Source: Asterochloris sp. CNOR1 (lineage: Eukaryota > Chlorophyta > Trebouxiophyceae > Trebouxiales > Trebouxiaceae). Taken from it: a DNA stretch of 64,000 bases. Position numbers and translations under genes: made by a program. The stretch spans positions 2,480,001-2,544,000 of the forward strand of contig OZ017751.1 in assembly GCA_963969365.1 (NCBI GenBank), written 5' to 3'. The notes beneath the pieces are model-generated. The model was not told where the DNA came from and ran no database searches. It worked only from the letters and a program-made list of their open reading frames with translations. Below are positions 31,005 through 41,098 of the stretch, piece after piece. Numbering within the stretch: position 1 is the stretch's first letter; every line of letters starts with the position of its first letter.

Positions 31005-34000
31005 ATGGACACAGAAGTCCCCTCAACATCGGAAGTGATGGCACTGAGCCAGAGCATGTCTAGGCACTGGGAAACTCAGAAGGTGGCCAGCGCATTTGTC
31101 CTGAGAGGTGGGCTTTGTCAGTCACAACATCCAGCGCTTGCTAATCATGCAGTTGCAAATGGTTCGTCATGGGCAGCCCCCCTTTCTGCAATCCCCTAGG
31201 TTGATCGCTCACTGCTTGGTCATGATCAGCCAGACGCTGCTGAGCGTTCGCACTCTGCCTCACCATGTCGCTCTCAGACTGCCAGCCCCTCTCAGCTAAG
31301 ACGACTTACACCATGAGCCTGCCAGCATCAACACATGACCACCAGCACCTCTTGCGCCAAGGTCAGGAACCATTGGAGTTGAGGCAGCCAGCGATCAGCT
31401 CACAGAGACAAAGCTGCCTGCAACATGCCATTTGCGTGCCTCCCTTTGCCTGCAGCACTGTTGTTGTGATGTGTCAACTGCCACAAGCTGCGCATGGCCC
31501 CTGGCTGACTGCAGCGCTGCCAAATCGCCTCCTGCGGCATGGGGCCAGGTCTGTAGACTTCGCACTCAAGCAGCAGACTGGCCTCACAGAGACATGTGCT
31601 CATCCCTGGCCCTGAAGGTGCACGAAAGTCAGAGGAGCTGTACTGTGAGGAGAGTCCAACACAGAAAGACAGCAGCGTGCTCAGTGTGTTCAAGTCTCTT
31701 TTCTGGCAAGTCCCTCGCCATGAGGCGGGGCCCGCATCTTGAGTCCCTGTTGCTGGCGACCTCGCAGCATCACATCTTGAGGCAGCACTCAGCACTCAGC
31801 AGTGCTTTGACCTGCGCCTGAGGCTGATGCCTGGAGCAAAGTTCCCAGCGCAGTACAATGCACTTGGCAGCACAAGCTAGAGCCCTGGTCAACTGACTCT
31901 GCATTTTCTCTCTCACTCAAGTCTGCTGCAGCAATCACACGTTCAGCAGGTGAGGCACCCCCTGTGGCGCCTGCAGGGAAGGAGGCAGCGGCGTGGATGC
32001 GTTTCTCACAGCTGCAGCTGCCCAGGCACGTCTGTGGGGCAGCAAGCACCTGCCTTGGTGCACACACGCTGCAGGGCTAGCCAGCAGGTTGCTGCAATCC
32101 TGGGTCCCCAAACAAGCACTAGCCGACCCCTTACTGCCTGCAAGCACCTGCATCATGTAGTCAAAGAGTTCCTGCCCTGCTTCATGCATGCTGCACAGCC
32201 AGCCACACGCTGCAAGAGGGCACAGCTGCCTGCACTGGTGAAGGCTTCTGCAGAAGCAGCCAGCCAGGTGTGAACAGCTGTTGCTGTTCAAGCCGAGGTG
32301 GGCACCTTCCAGCAGAGGCAGCCTGCTTCCAGAGGGTGAAGTGCAGCCATGTAGCTTTGAGCCTCAGCAGTGTCAGCAGGAAAGGGTTTTGCTGCCTTTG
32401 CTGCTCCTTTGATGTGCCAGCTAGAGTCAGATGTTCAAAATTCAAAGTGTACGGTTGCACTGCCACTCTGCAAGCAGGCACAGCTTTGTTGGCAGGCAGC
32501 GCTGGCCAGCCAGGTGGTCACAACCAGGTGGCTGAGCCTCCACAGCTGCACATCTGCACTCCTATCTCTTCCAGCAGGCAGCTTCTGCCTCAGCTGCAGG
32601 GCCTGGCCAATGGGGCTTGAGTCAGGTGGCTGAGCCCTCATCGATGTCATGCAGGTGGGCCAGATCATCCTGCTGCTGCCCAACACAATGGCACAGACAG
32701 GGCTGCTGGCGGGGGTGGTGCTACAGGTAGAGTCATACCTTCCTGCAGCTGATGAGAATGAAGTCATCCAGCCTCTCCTCTAAGCAGGAAGGCAGGCCTT
32801 TCCAGAATGCGCATCTTGCGTCAGTCAGCGCCAGACAGTGAAGACAGTGCTCACACTGGGCCCTTTTGCCTGCACCCCCTCAGAGCGTGCTGCACGCTGC
32901 ACATGAGGGGGTGTGTGCGTGTGCCGCAGGTGGTGTGCGCCTCCCTGGCCCTGCACACGCTGTACCTGCTGACGGTGCTGTACCTGGAGTTCCATCAGCG
33001 CAAGAAGCGCTGGCGCCAGAGCCTGCACCACGGCATGCTGATGGTGAGGCCAGGTCATTTTCTTTACGCGTGGGGCGCCTGGAGGCTCTCAGGGTCACCA
33101 GGCTGCACAACAGAGCTGTAGGCAGGCCGGTGGACAGGGGAGCGTCCAGCGTCGGGGCCTGCAGCATGGCATGCTCAGATGGGATGCATGCTGAATGCAG
33201 ACCCAGTGATGCTTGAGCCCAGGCCTCGCACAGAGGGCTGCTCTGGGGGGCAGCAGGGCCTGCATGAGCCAGCCACCTGCTCCAGGAGGCACTGTGGGCT
33301 GCGGGCTCTAGAGCCTCTACCTCAGCGCATGCTCATGTTCAGGGCCGCACTGGTCGTTTCCAAGGCAGCCATCTGCGTAGGCAGGCACTGCAGAGGCAGC
33401 TGTCGCCTGTGCACAAACCGCAATGGCGTCAGCAGCGGTGGGGCAAGAGCCTAAATCTTGGCATGCTCAAGGTGAGCGCCGGCAGTACAAGCACACCAAC
33501 TGCCTGAATGGCAGTGTGAGTTCTGGTACCATTGGACAGAGAGGCTGGCGCTGGAGCCTGCAGTACTGTATGCTTCTGGAGAGGCTGCATCACCCATGCA
33601 TCATATAGCAATCTGGCTGCCAGGGAACTGTTGCCGTCAGTAGGCTGGGCACGTTATAGCACGGTAGGAATGGGAGTTGCCAAATAGAGAGAGGGCATCT
33701 CAAACCACAGCTGCCCCCAATCTTGAAAAGCACTACACGTCACAACATCGTGCCTACCAGCAGCTGAGCCCTACCATACCCAGCTGTTTGTTATTGCTAG
33801 GCGTAAACAAGACAACAAAGGCAGGGCTAGCAGCTGCTCCTGATTGCCCCGCCACGTCAGCAGTGCAGCATGCTGCCAGCTGCAGATATCGTCCGGCTCA
33901 GCTGCACAGTGTCGCTCAGCTGCTTGTGCTGGGTGGCAGGGTTCGTCGGGTTCTTTCTGCTCTTCTGCAAGCTGTTTGCTTCCCTGAAGAGTCCGCCGGC

Positions 34001-37000
34001 TTGGTGATCTGAGCCTGGTGGCTGTATGTGTGCAAGAAATGAGCAGATCAGCCCCCGAGGGGCAGCCCCCATTCCCACCAAGCAAGCTGACAGTGCGGCA
34101 GCAGCTGCGCTCAGGCTGCTATTTGCCTGCTGCAGGTGGCCCTAGGGTCACACATGGGCATTGAGAGGACACGCCAAGCTTCAGCCAGCTGAGGCAGGTC
34201 AGGACAGAAAGGCTCAGGAATTGATCTCCCCTGCATTGCACCCCACTTGCAGGCGACTGTATGGCATGCACAGCACCAGTGGACCAAAATAGATCTGAAG
34301 CCTGCAGGCTCCCGCTGGCTCCCTCTTCCTGCAGGTGACCCTGGCTGACATGTACAGCACGAAGGTTCACGGCATGCTTGCTCACCTGCTCAAGGCGCCG
34401 CCTCATCTTCCTGCAGGTGACCCTGGATGACATGAACAGCACCGGGTGGACCGACAAAGTGTACTGCATCCAGTACCACGAGCTCATCATGGAGCTGTGT
34501 GGGTGCTGGGCTGGCAACATCTCGCGCATCGTCAACGTGATGGCGCTGGTGGGCCTGGGTGTGGCCCAGGTCATTGCCTCCTCCAGCAACCTGCATGCGC
34601 TCAACGCGCGATTCTCAAAACGGTGATCACTGCAATGGAACTTCAAATCAAAAAGTTCGGTGCAGCCTGGGGCCCCTTGAGCTTGACAAGGTGCACCTGA
34701 GCATGGCTCATGCAGAAGTGCCCCTGACCGACGCCTGGCATGCGCTCACCGCCCGCTGGTGCACGTGAGGCTTTGATGCTTGGGCCGTCAAGGTGCATTG
34801 AATGGTGTGCTTGGCTGCTGAGCTGTAGAACACTGCCTACATCAACTAGCCTGATTCACCCGTTCCTCTTGGCACACCGAGATGAATGGCTCAGCGGTTC
34901 TGGAAAGAGCCCCTCAGTCAAGCCAGGTCCAATCTCATGTGCCCTGCAGGGACTACTCCCTCATGTTTGGTGGTGGCGCCCTGCTGGTTTCCTTTGTGCC
35001 CTCCTTCCGCAACATGCGCATCCTGTCCATGGTTGCCATTCTGGGCACAACCTACACCAGCTGGTGAGCAGCCGCGCTGTGCAGGGCACTGCTGGCAGCA
35101 GTGCTCTGCACAGGAGCTGCAAGCACATTCACACCTGTCCTCGAAGTGCCCCAGAGCAGCTGAGCAGTAGGGGCATGCCTGACACTTTCCAAGGGCTCCA
35201 CCTGCGACTGCATGGCATAGGTCACACACAGCAAGCATGTGCTTGATGCCAGGCCCTAACTAGCAGCACCATGCTGCAGAGGGTGGGCACCTTCTGGCAT
35301 GATGCACCTGCAGTGCCACTGCTGCTCGCTCCCAGGAAGCCTGCAGCCCTGACAGGCTCTGCACGCGTCTGAGCGCAGCTTTTGGGTAGACAGAGCAGCC
35401 GCAGGGTTTGCATCTCGGCACCAGCCAGCCAAGTAGTCTTGCCAGGCAGCATGTCCTGAGAGCTCTTGCTGTGTCTGAATGGGTGGTGAATGTGCCACCT
35501 GCTGCCTACCAGGTACATGCTGGCCTTTGCCAAGGCCAACAAGGGCACTGGACAGGCCACCCTGGTGGCTGAGTTGTCCACAGTGCCCCAGCTGCGCCAG
35601 GCAGCTGCTGCCACAGCCACCATTCTCTTCACCTATGGTGGCCACGCCATGCTAGTGTGAGTGCTGCACTTTTCCCGCCAGAACAATGCACCTCTGCGCA
35701 TGTAAATGCTGTAGCGCTCCGCCCACAGCCTCCCTGGCAGCTGCTGGAAATGCAAGTGCTGCAGTGGCATGGTGATCCTCAACTAGAAGACGACCAACAA
35801 CAAGCTGCAGCTCAATGATCAGCTGCAATGCCAGTGCTGTACACCTCTGCCAGGTAGTTTGCAGGAGCTCCATGTGCAGATCATGGTTGAGATAGCACTG
35901 GATGTACATCCGCTGCGTCAAGGGGAACATTGACATGCTAAGGGACACCTTCCACTGGCTGCAGCGAAGTGATGGACACAACAACTCGGCCAGACAAGTT
36001 CCACTGGTTCTTTCTGTGCAGGTGCGTTGCCGTGCATGGAATGTTGTAACACGCCTTCTGCCCAAGCTGGGCTGCTTTCTGCTTCAAGGTTCAGACTGAC
36101 ATGTTCTCATGCTCCTTGGCCCCCTTCTGCAGCTACCTTTATACATTCACACTGACCCTCCCAGACTCTGTCAGCATTTACGCTTCGTTCCCAGATGCAG
36201 CAGCAGCAACTGGTGAGGGTCTTTGCAGCCAGCATGCCTTGCAGCTCAACGCCTTGTCCGCTCAGCTGAACACATGTAGCCAGTGTGCCTTGCGCACAGT
36301 AGCTCAGTGCAGCGTTCTCACAGCCAATTGCCATCAGCCTGTGATTGCGGCGGCCCTGCATGCCTATCAGGTGACTTCAAGAGCATGCTTACAATACGTG
36401 CACCCTCTTTGTGCCAGGGAACGTATATGGCATCCTACCGCCGTCACACGCGAGGTCTGCCTCCATCATTCTCATGCTACTGCACCAGTGTGTGGCGTAC
36501 GGCATGTTCATCATGCCTGGTGAGATCTGTGTGGCTCAGAGCTGCAGCTCATGACGCTGTACCTGTCCTTTGTTGCAAAGTACCCCTTGTACAGGTAATA
36601 AAGGAGAGGGAGTCTTGCCTCAGTGCATTGTGTACAGCCTGCCCATCATGCCTGGGGAGTTTCGGTGGGCTGGCTCCAGGGCATGGCTCATTGGCAGCAG
36701 CGTGGGCTGCCAGGGCTGCCAGGTGCTTCTCCTAGGAGGTGCATGGGCGCAGCTGTCAGCATGGCCACATCAGTTGATGGCCAGGGCACAGCTCATGCTC
36801 GTGCAGCTGAGGCCCACGTCTCTGGCTGCAGTGCACCACATGTTTGAGAAATTGATCCGAACGCATGACAAGCCGGTGAGTGCATGCTATGCAGCCATGC
36901 TTGCTATGCAGCCATGCTTGCTGTCATCTCCCTGCCAGCCTCAGCCCCGCCATGCTGCCCCTGCAGATGTGGATCCGTTTATTTTCCCGACTGCCAGTGG

Positions 37001-37777
37001 GGTTTGCAGTTGTGTTGTTAGCAGTTGCGTTCCCATTCTTCGGGACCATCAATGCTGTCTTGGTGAGCTGCAGCCTTGCTGTGGGCGGTCAAGCTTGAAG
37101 GCTCTCAAGTACGCAGGCCCAGCTGTCTGTAAGGCATGTCCATGCCTGACCCATACATGGTCTGCAGGGAGCCATCACAACAACGTTGGAAACTTTCATC
37201 ATTCCTGCATTGGCCTACAATTGGGTCTATGCCTCAGAAGCAGCCCGCGGGGGCTGTCCAAAGCCCCCTATCCTGGGTATGTGGACCCCAACCTTTATTT
37301 TCAACTATGTCATTGTGAGCCACCTGTTGCGCATTCCTGACGGTGGTGCTCCCAGGCTGCCTGGCAACGTTCCCGTTTTGCACCTCTGCTGAATGCAGCA
37401 TGCTTCAGCAAGCTTCTAAAATGTGCAATAGAGGCCAGGCTACGGCTGCACTGCCTGACAGCGCTCAGGACAGAACCTGCCAAGAGCTGCTTGCCTTTGC
37501 ATCTCCACCCTTGCCATCTTTGCTTGAGCACATACGTTGCACCTACTGCCCTGCATGGGCCGACTGCCACTACTGTTTCCGCAGGTGTTCGTGGTTGCAT
37601 TTGTAGGCATGGGCCTGGGCAGCTGGGCAGCCATTTGGGAGTTCATTCAGAATACCTCTGACTTTGGAGTCTTTGCAGAGTGCGCTCATAGGCAGCCTGC
37701 GCTTGCTGCTGCGCTGCAGTGCACGGGGCAGGTCGCAGGCAGCCTCTCTTGCGCTCTGCAGGTGTTATGACTGTTGA
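31005..37777 (+). CDS. AUX1/LAX-like auxin influx carrier (amino acid/auxin permease)
   Basis: AUX1/LAX proteins are plasma-membrane proton symporters of the AAAP family that import indole-3-acetic acid. Exons in phase: 31005-31107, 32254-32267 (14 nt), 32655-32726, 32930-33043, 34417-34622, 34950-35063, 35513-35656, 36133-36212, 36418-36519, 36832-36875, 36967-37062, 37168-37314, 37585-37679 and 37762-37777, about 448 residues. Family landmarks in order: AASQVGQIILLLPNTMAQTG, QYHELIMELCGCWAGNISR, LVSFVPSFRNMRILSMVA, TTYTSWYMLAFA, ILFTYGGHAMLV, LYTFTLTLP, ILMLLHQCVAYGMF, FEKLIRTHDKP, FSRLPVGFAVVLLAVAFPFF, and the C-terminal FGVFAECYDC, which parallels plant FGLFAKCYQC. About 20 residues expected after GGHAMLV were not found, so one exon between 35657 and 36132 is missing from this model. 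The substrate in an alga is inferred, not shown. Confidence 0.87.
33150..33581 (+). repeat. three decayed copies of the 32930-33043 exon 3' edge
   Basis: The exon ends CTGGCGCCAGAGCCTGCACC, then ACGGCATGCTGATG and the donor GTGAGG. Downstream in the intron are CGGGGCCTGCAGCATGGCAT, then GCTCAGATGG (33153-33182); GGGCAAGAGCCTAAATCTTG, then GCATGCTCAAGGTGAGC (33441-33477, even keeping a donor); and CTGGCGCTGGAGCCTGCAGT, then ACTGTATGCTTCTGG (33545-33579). Confidence 0.8.
34131..34365 (+). repeat. decayed copies of the 34417 exon edge
   Basis: The true exon start (CCTGCAG, then GTGACCCTGGATGACATGAA) is preceded by GCAGGTGACCCTGGCTGACA, then TGTACAGCAC at 34331-34360, matching nearly every base over about 30 positions including the acceptor. 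A weaker copy, CTGCAGGTGGCCCTAGGGTC, lies at about 34131. Confidence 0.88.
36885..36918 (+). repeat. 17-bp perfect tandem duplication
   Basis: TGCTATGCAGCCATGCT occurs twice in direct succession just after the donor at 36876 in the AUX1-like gene. A partial third unit follows. Confidence 0.95.
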
Positions 37778-38040
37778 TGCAGATCAAAGGCCCTCCCCTG
37801 AATCCCTGCATAACAGCTTGATGGCCTCCTACTGATGTCAAGGCCTTCAGCAGAGCATCAGGCAGCTGGTAGACATGGAGGCAGCCACGGCCGCACACAT
37901 CTTGTGCGAATTAGAAGCTTCCCTGCAGATGGACTCTTGCTTGGGTTCCGGAACTTTGAGTTGCTGCCTGGGCAGCCATGAATATGAGAATCCACAGAGC
38001 ATGCATTGAAATGAAATTTGACTAAACACGGTGCAAACAG

Positions 38041-40821
38041 CTACCACTCGTCCTCATCTGAATCTACTTGCTTCTGCTGTGAATATTTGGCTGTCTGGCC
38101 AAAGGTGGCCCGCCCTCTTCTGGAACGCCTGCCCCCAGCAATTATCAGACCAGGGTCCACTTCGTCGCCAGACAGCCCTGCCACAGTGTGGGGATCCTCA
38201 TCCTGCAGGCGGCCACATGAGCAGGTGAGCCCACTGGCGGCAAACGTGTCCCCTGAAGGGGTTTGTCTAAGCAGACACAGCAGAGCATGCACCTCAGCCC
38301 ACAGACAAGGTGAGCCCTGATGACAGCAATCTTGCGCTACTCCACATGGACAAGCCACTGGAACCCCCCAATCCACAGCGCTGCACAGTCCTCACCTCGT
38401 CGTCTGCATGTTTATGTTGCTTCTTCTTTGTGCCTTCCTTCACCTCCTTACCAGACGATGGGCCTGCCCCACTGTCCACCTGCAACCGTGCCAATCCACA
38501 CGTTGCATTCTGAGACTGCGAAAAGACGGCACATTGCAGCATAGCTTGCATGGAAGCCTGGACCACGCAGGGCATGGCGCTTGCAGGCAAATGCATGTGG
38601 GGCTGTATGGAAGCCCCAGGTTGAGCAATGCAGTAGGCACCAGCATATGCTGCATATCATGTCTTGAGGTCACAGCAAATTGAAAGCGAGAATACATGAG
38701 TAAGAGGCACTGGCAGTGCAGAAGCCTGCTCGACTAAGGGAGCAGTGAGCAGTGCACAGGCACAGCATGGTTGGCCCCAGCCACCTTACCGACAATGACA
38801 TTAGAGGGAGCCCACGGAAGTCTCTGGCCCTCACAAGCTGGTGCAGAGCAGCTTTGAGTTGATGGCCACTTCCCCTGCCATGGGCCCCTGCTTATGCAGC
38901 ATGTGAGACAGGGGAGGTTGAAAATGATGCTCACCTTGGCCTTCTTGGCTGGCCGAGCATCCTCTGCCTCCTCCTCCTCGTCGGAGCTGCCCTGCACAAC
39001 ATGCAGGACCACATGAGGCTGGGCAGGAACAACTCTGCTCCCTATGGAGCCAACAAAAACGAGGCTTGCAGAGATGCAGTACCACCCAGAGGGGCCATCG
39101 GAACACACAAGCTGATGCTGGCACCTGGGAGCTGCCAATGCAGAAGGCGCACCCCTGCATGGGACTGGATACTGTGTGGCAGGGCCACTCCTGGCATTGC
39201 TGGTAGGGAGGCCGAGCAAGGTACAGACCTCAGCATGACATGGGGTGCAAGTGTCTGCTGACCTGGGTTTGTGCAAAGGGCAAGATGCATGATGCACAAT
39301 GGCCGACTTAGTGTGGTGCCAAGACGACCAGCTGGTTACCTGAGAGTTGCCGCTAGAACCCTCTGCGGACTCATCATCTGATCCAGCCTGCAGGGTCCAT
39401 GCAAGTCCTCAGCTGCATGCGGCACAAGACGTGAGGCGCACAAAAGGGTTGGGAGGGAAGCTACACATGCGCTGCTGCTACAGACAATCAGCCATAGCGC
39501 CAGGACGAGCCAAAACAGCACTGAAACTCGGTCACCAAGCTGAAGGGATGTCCAGCATTTTGGGTGCCATGCCTGACTGCACCCTGTGCTGTCACAAATT
39601 GGTGCAGGGCTGACTGATGCGCCAATGTACAGACAGAGCCTGGCACAACACCCCAGCAGACTAGGAAGACACGAGCAGGGAGGGCCATCGGCCCCATCTG
39701 GGCTGCAGTACGGAATGGCTCAAAGGCCTCCCGATTATGCATGCAATGCGAGGTGCAGACAACTGACTGATGTGCCAGCTTGCTGGCAAGACCTGACAGC
39801 ATACCCAAGCAGACCAGCATACAGAAGCAGGGGAAGCCCAAGTCCCATCTAGGCTGCAGAGGGCACATCTGCATGTGCTTCCCAGCAGATGATGAGGTGC
39901 TGATGCCCCTGGGACATGTGGACCCCCAACAGAGCGCTGGGCACGGGCGGCTTGCGGGCAGCCAGACCTCATTCCGCCCCAGCAACAGGTGTGAAGGCTG
40001 CAGCACAGTCAATCTGTGCCTTACACCCCACTCTGCTCCTCTTCCTGGCAGGAGATGGCGCATGTGAGGAGTGCACCAGCAGCTGTCCTCAGGCCAGCCT
40101 GGAAGCCTGAGCTCTGCCAGCAAGAGGTGCAGATGATGCAATGCAGCCAGCCCCTGCCTTGCGGCCAAGTTTGTCTGTTGTTGTCTGGGGGCGGATAAGG
40201 CGTGTGTGGCCTACCACAGAGGCTGCTCATAGGCCCTTCAGGCCCAGGCTGACTTGCAGGCTGTCCCCACCACAGTTTGGTGCTGCCTTTTTTATGGCTG
40301 TGTCCGTGTTCACTCACCTCTCCGTCGAAGTCTACCTCCTCATCATCCTCGTCAGCATCCTGAGGCTTGGCAGGCTCCACGAACTTGCCCTTGCCCTTGC
40401 GATCCACTGGCTGCTCCTGCTGCTGCTTGGTCAGGCCAGCTCCGTTCGGGGCTGCAGCCAGGTTGAGGCAGCCTCAGCCGCCAGCCCAACAGGCACAAAA
40501 AGTGGCAGCCAGACAGGCTGCCAAGGGGCTGCAAAGAGTGATCCGTCACCACCCATTGCCTCAGGGTGCATGCACTTGTGCAGATCATGCATCAGGCCAA
40601 AGAGCTGCAGCTGGACATGGAAAAAGTGCGCACAGGAGGGCTGCTGAAGCTGCTTATAAAGGGCATAAGACAGCTGTGTTTCCAGGCAAATCTGCCTCTC
40701 TGCAAGCCCTCAGCCGCCCTGCATGCACCCTGAGCCAGGCACTGGCCGTCCCAGACAGCAGCATCGAGCCCCTACCTGCCTTTGAGAGGGAGTCTTTCTT
40801 CTGGCTTGCTGAATCTGCCAT
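38041..40821 (-). CDS. small acidic nuclear protein, CHZ1-like histone chaperone
   Basis: Six minus-strand exons join in phase to 176 residues: 40776-40821, 40318-40451, 39340-39387, 38935-38991, 38396-38479 and 38041-38202. The protein is strongly charged: a basic stretch (VDRKGKGKFVEPAK), acidic runs (DADEDDEEVDFDGE and GSSDEEEEAEDARPAKKAKV), a Lys-rich segment (KEGTKKKQHKHADDE) and a C-terminal EVDPGLIIAGGRRSRRGRAT followed by QVDSDEDEW. Acidic runs before a 'D-x-x-x-I-x-x-GRRxRG' motif resemble the CHZ domain of CHZ1, which escorts H2A.Z-H2B dimers. That reading is inference; any acidic nucleolar or chromatin protein remains possible. The exon structure itself is well supported. It is divergent from ATG18 and convergent with the AUX1-like gene. 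Confidence 0.72.
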
Positions 40822-41098
40822 GTCAGGTGCGAAGCCCTGATGAGGAGGCTCACGTGCTCCCGGGACACCGGAGGACTTGTGCTGGGCGTTCAGGCAAAGA
40901 CTTTGCAATATTTGACCAATGGTGTTTGCTTTCTATCGGCGTGCTTCATCACAGAGGAGTGTTTCACCCTTCTGTGAGCTGGCAGTGAAACCCTGAGACG
41001 CATTCATATAAGCCACGCAAATCTTGAGGACATCAAGTTTGAACCCAAGTCAGCACGAGGTTGCCCTGGCCCAGCCAGGAGATCAGCGTTGACAGGGC
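40822..41098. promoter_or_regulatory. bidirectional promoter region, CHZ1-like / ATG18
   Basis: Only 277 bases separate the two divergent start codons. A TATA-like CATATAAG lies at about 41005-41012, some 90 bases before the ATG18 start and properly oriented for it. No equivalent is evident for the minus-strand gene. Confidence 0.5.

Noticed and set aside
31950-32273. Plus-strand open frame ending KASAEAASQ as a long AUX1-like exon
   Set aside because: Only the last 14 bases fit the family spacing and phase. The rest has no similarity to AUX1 and no acceptor that keeps phase with the first exon.
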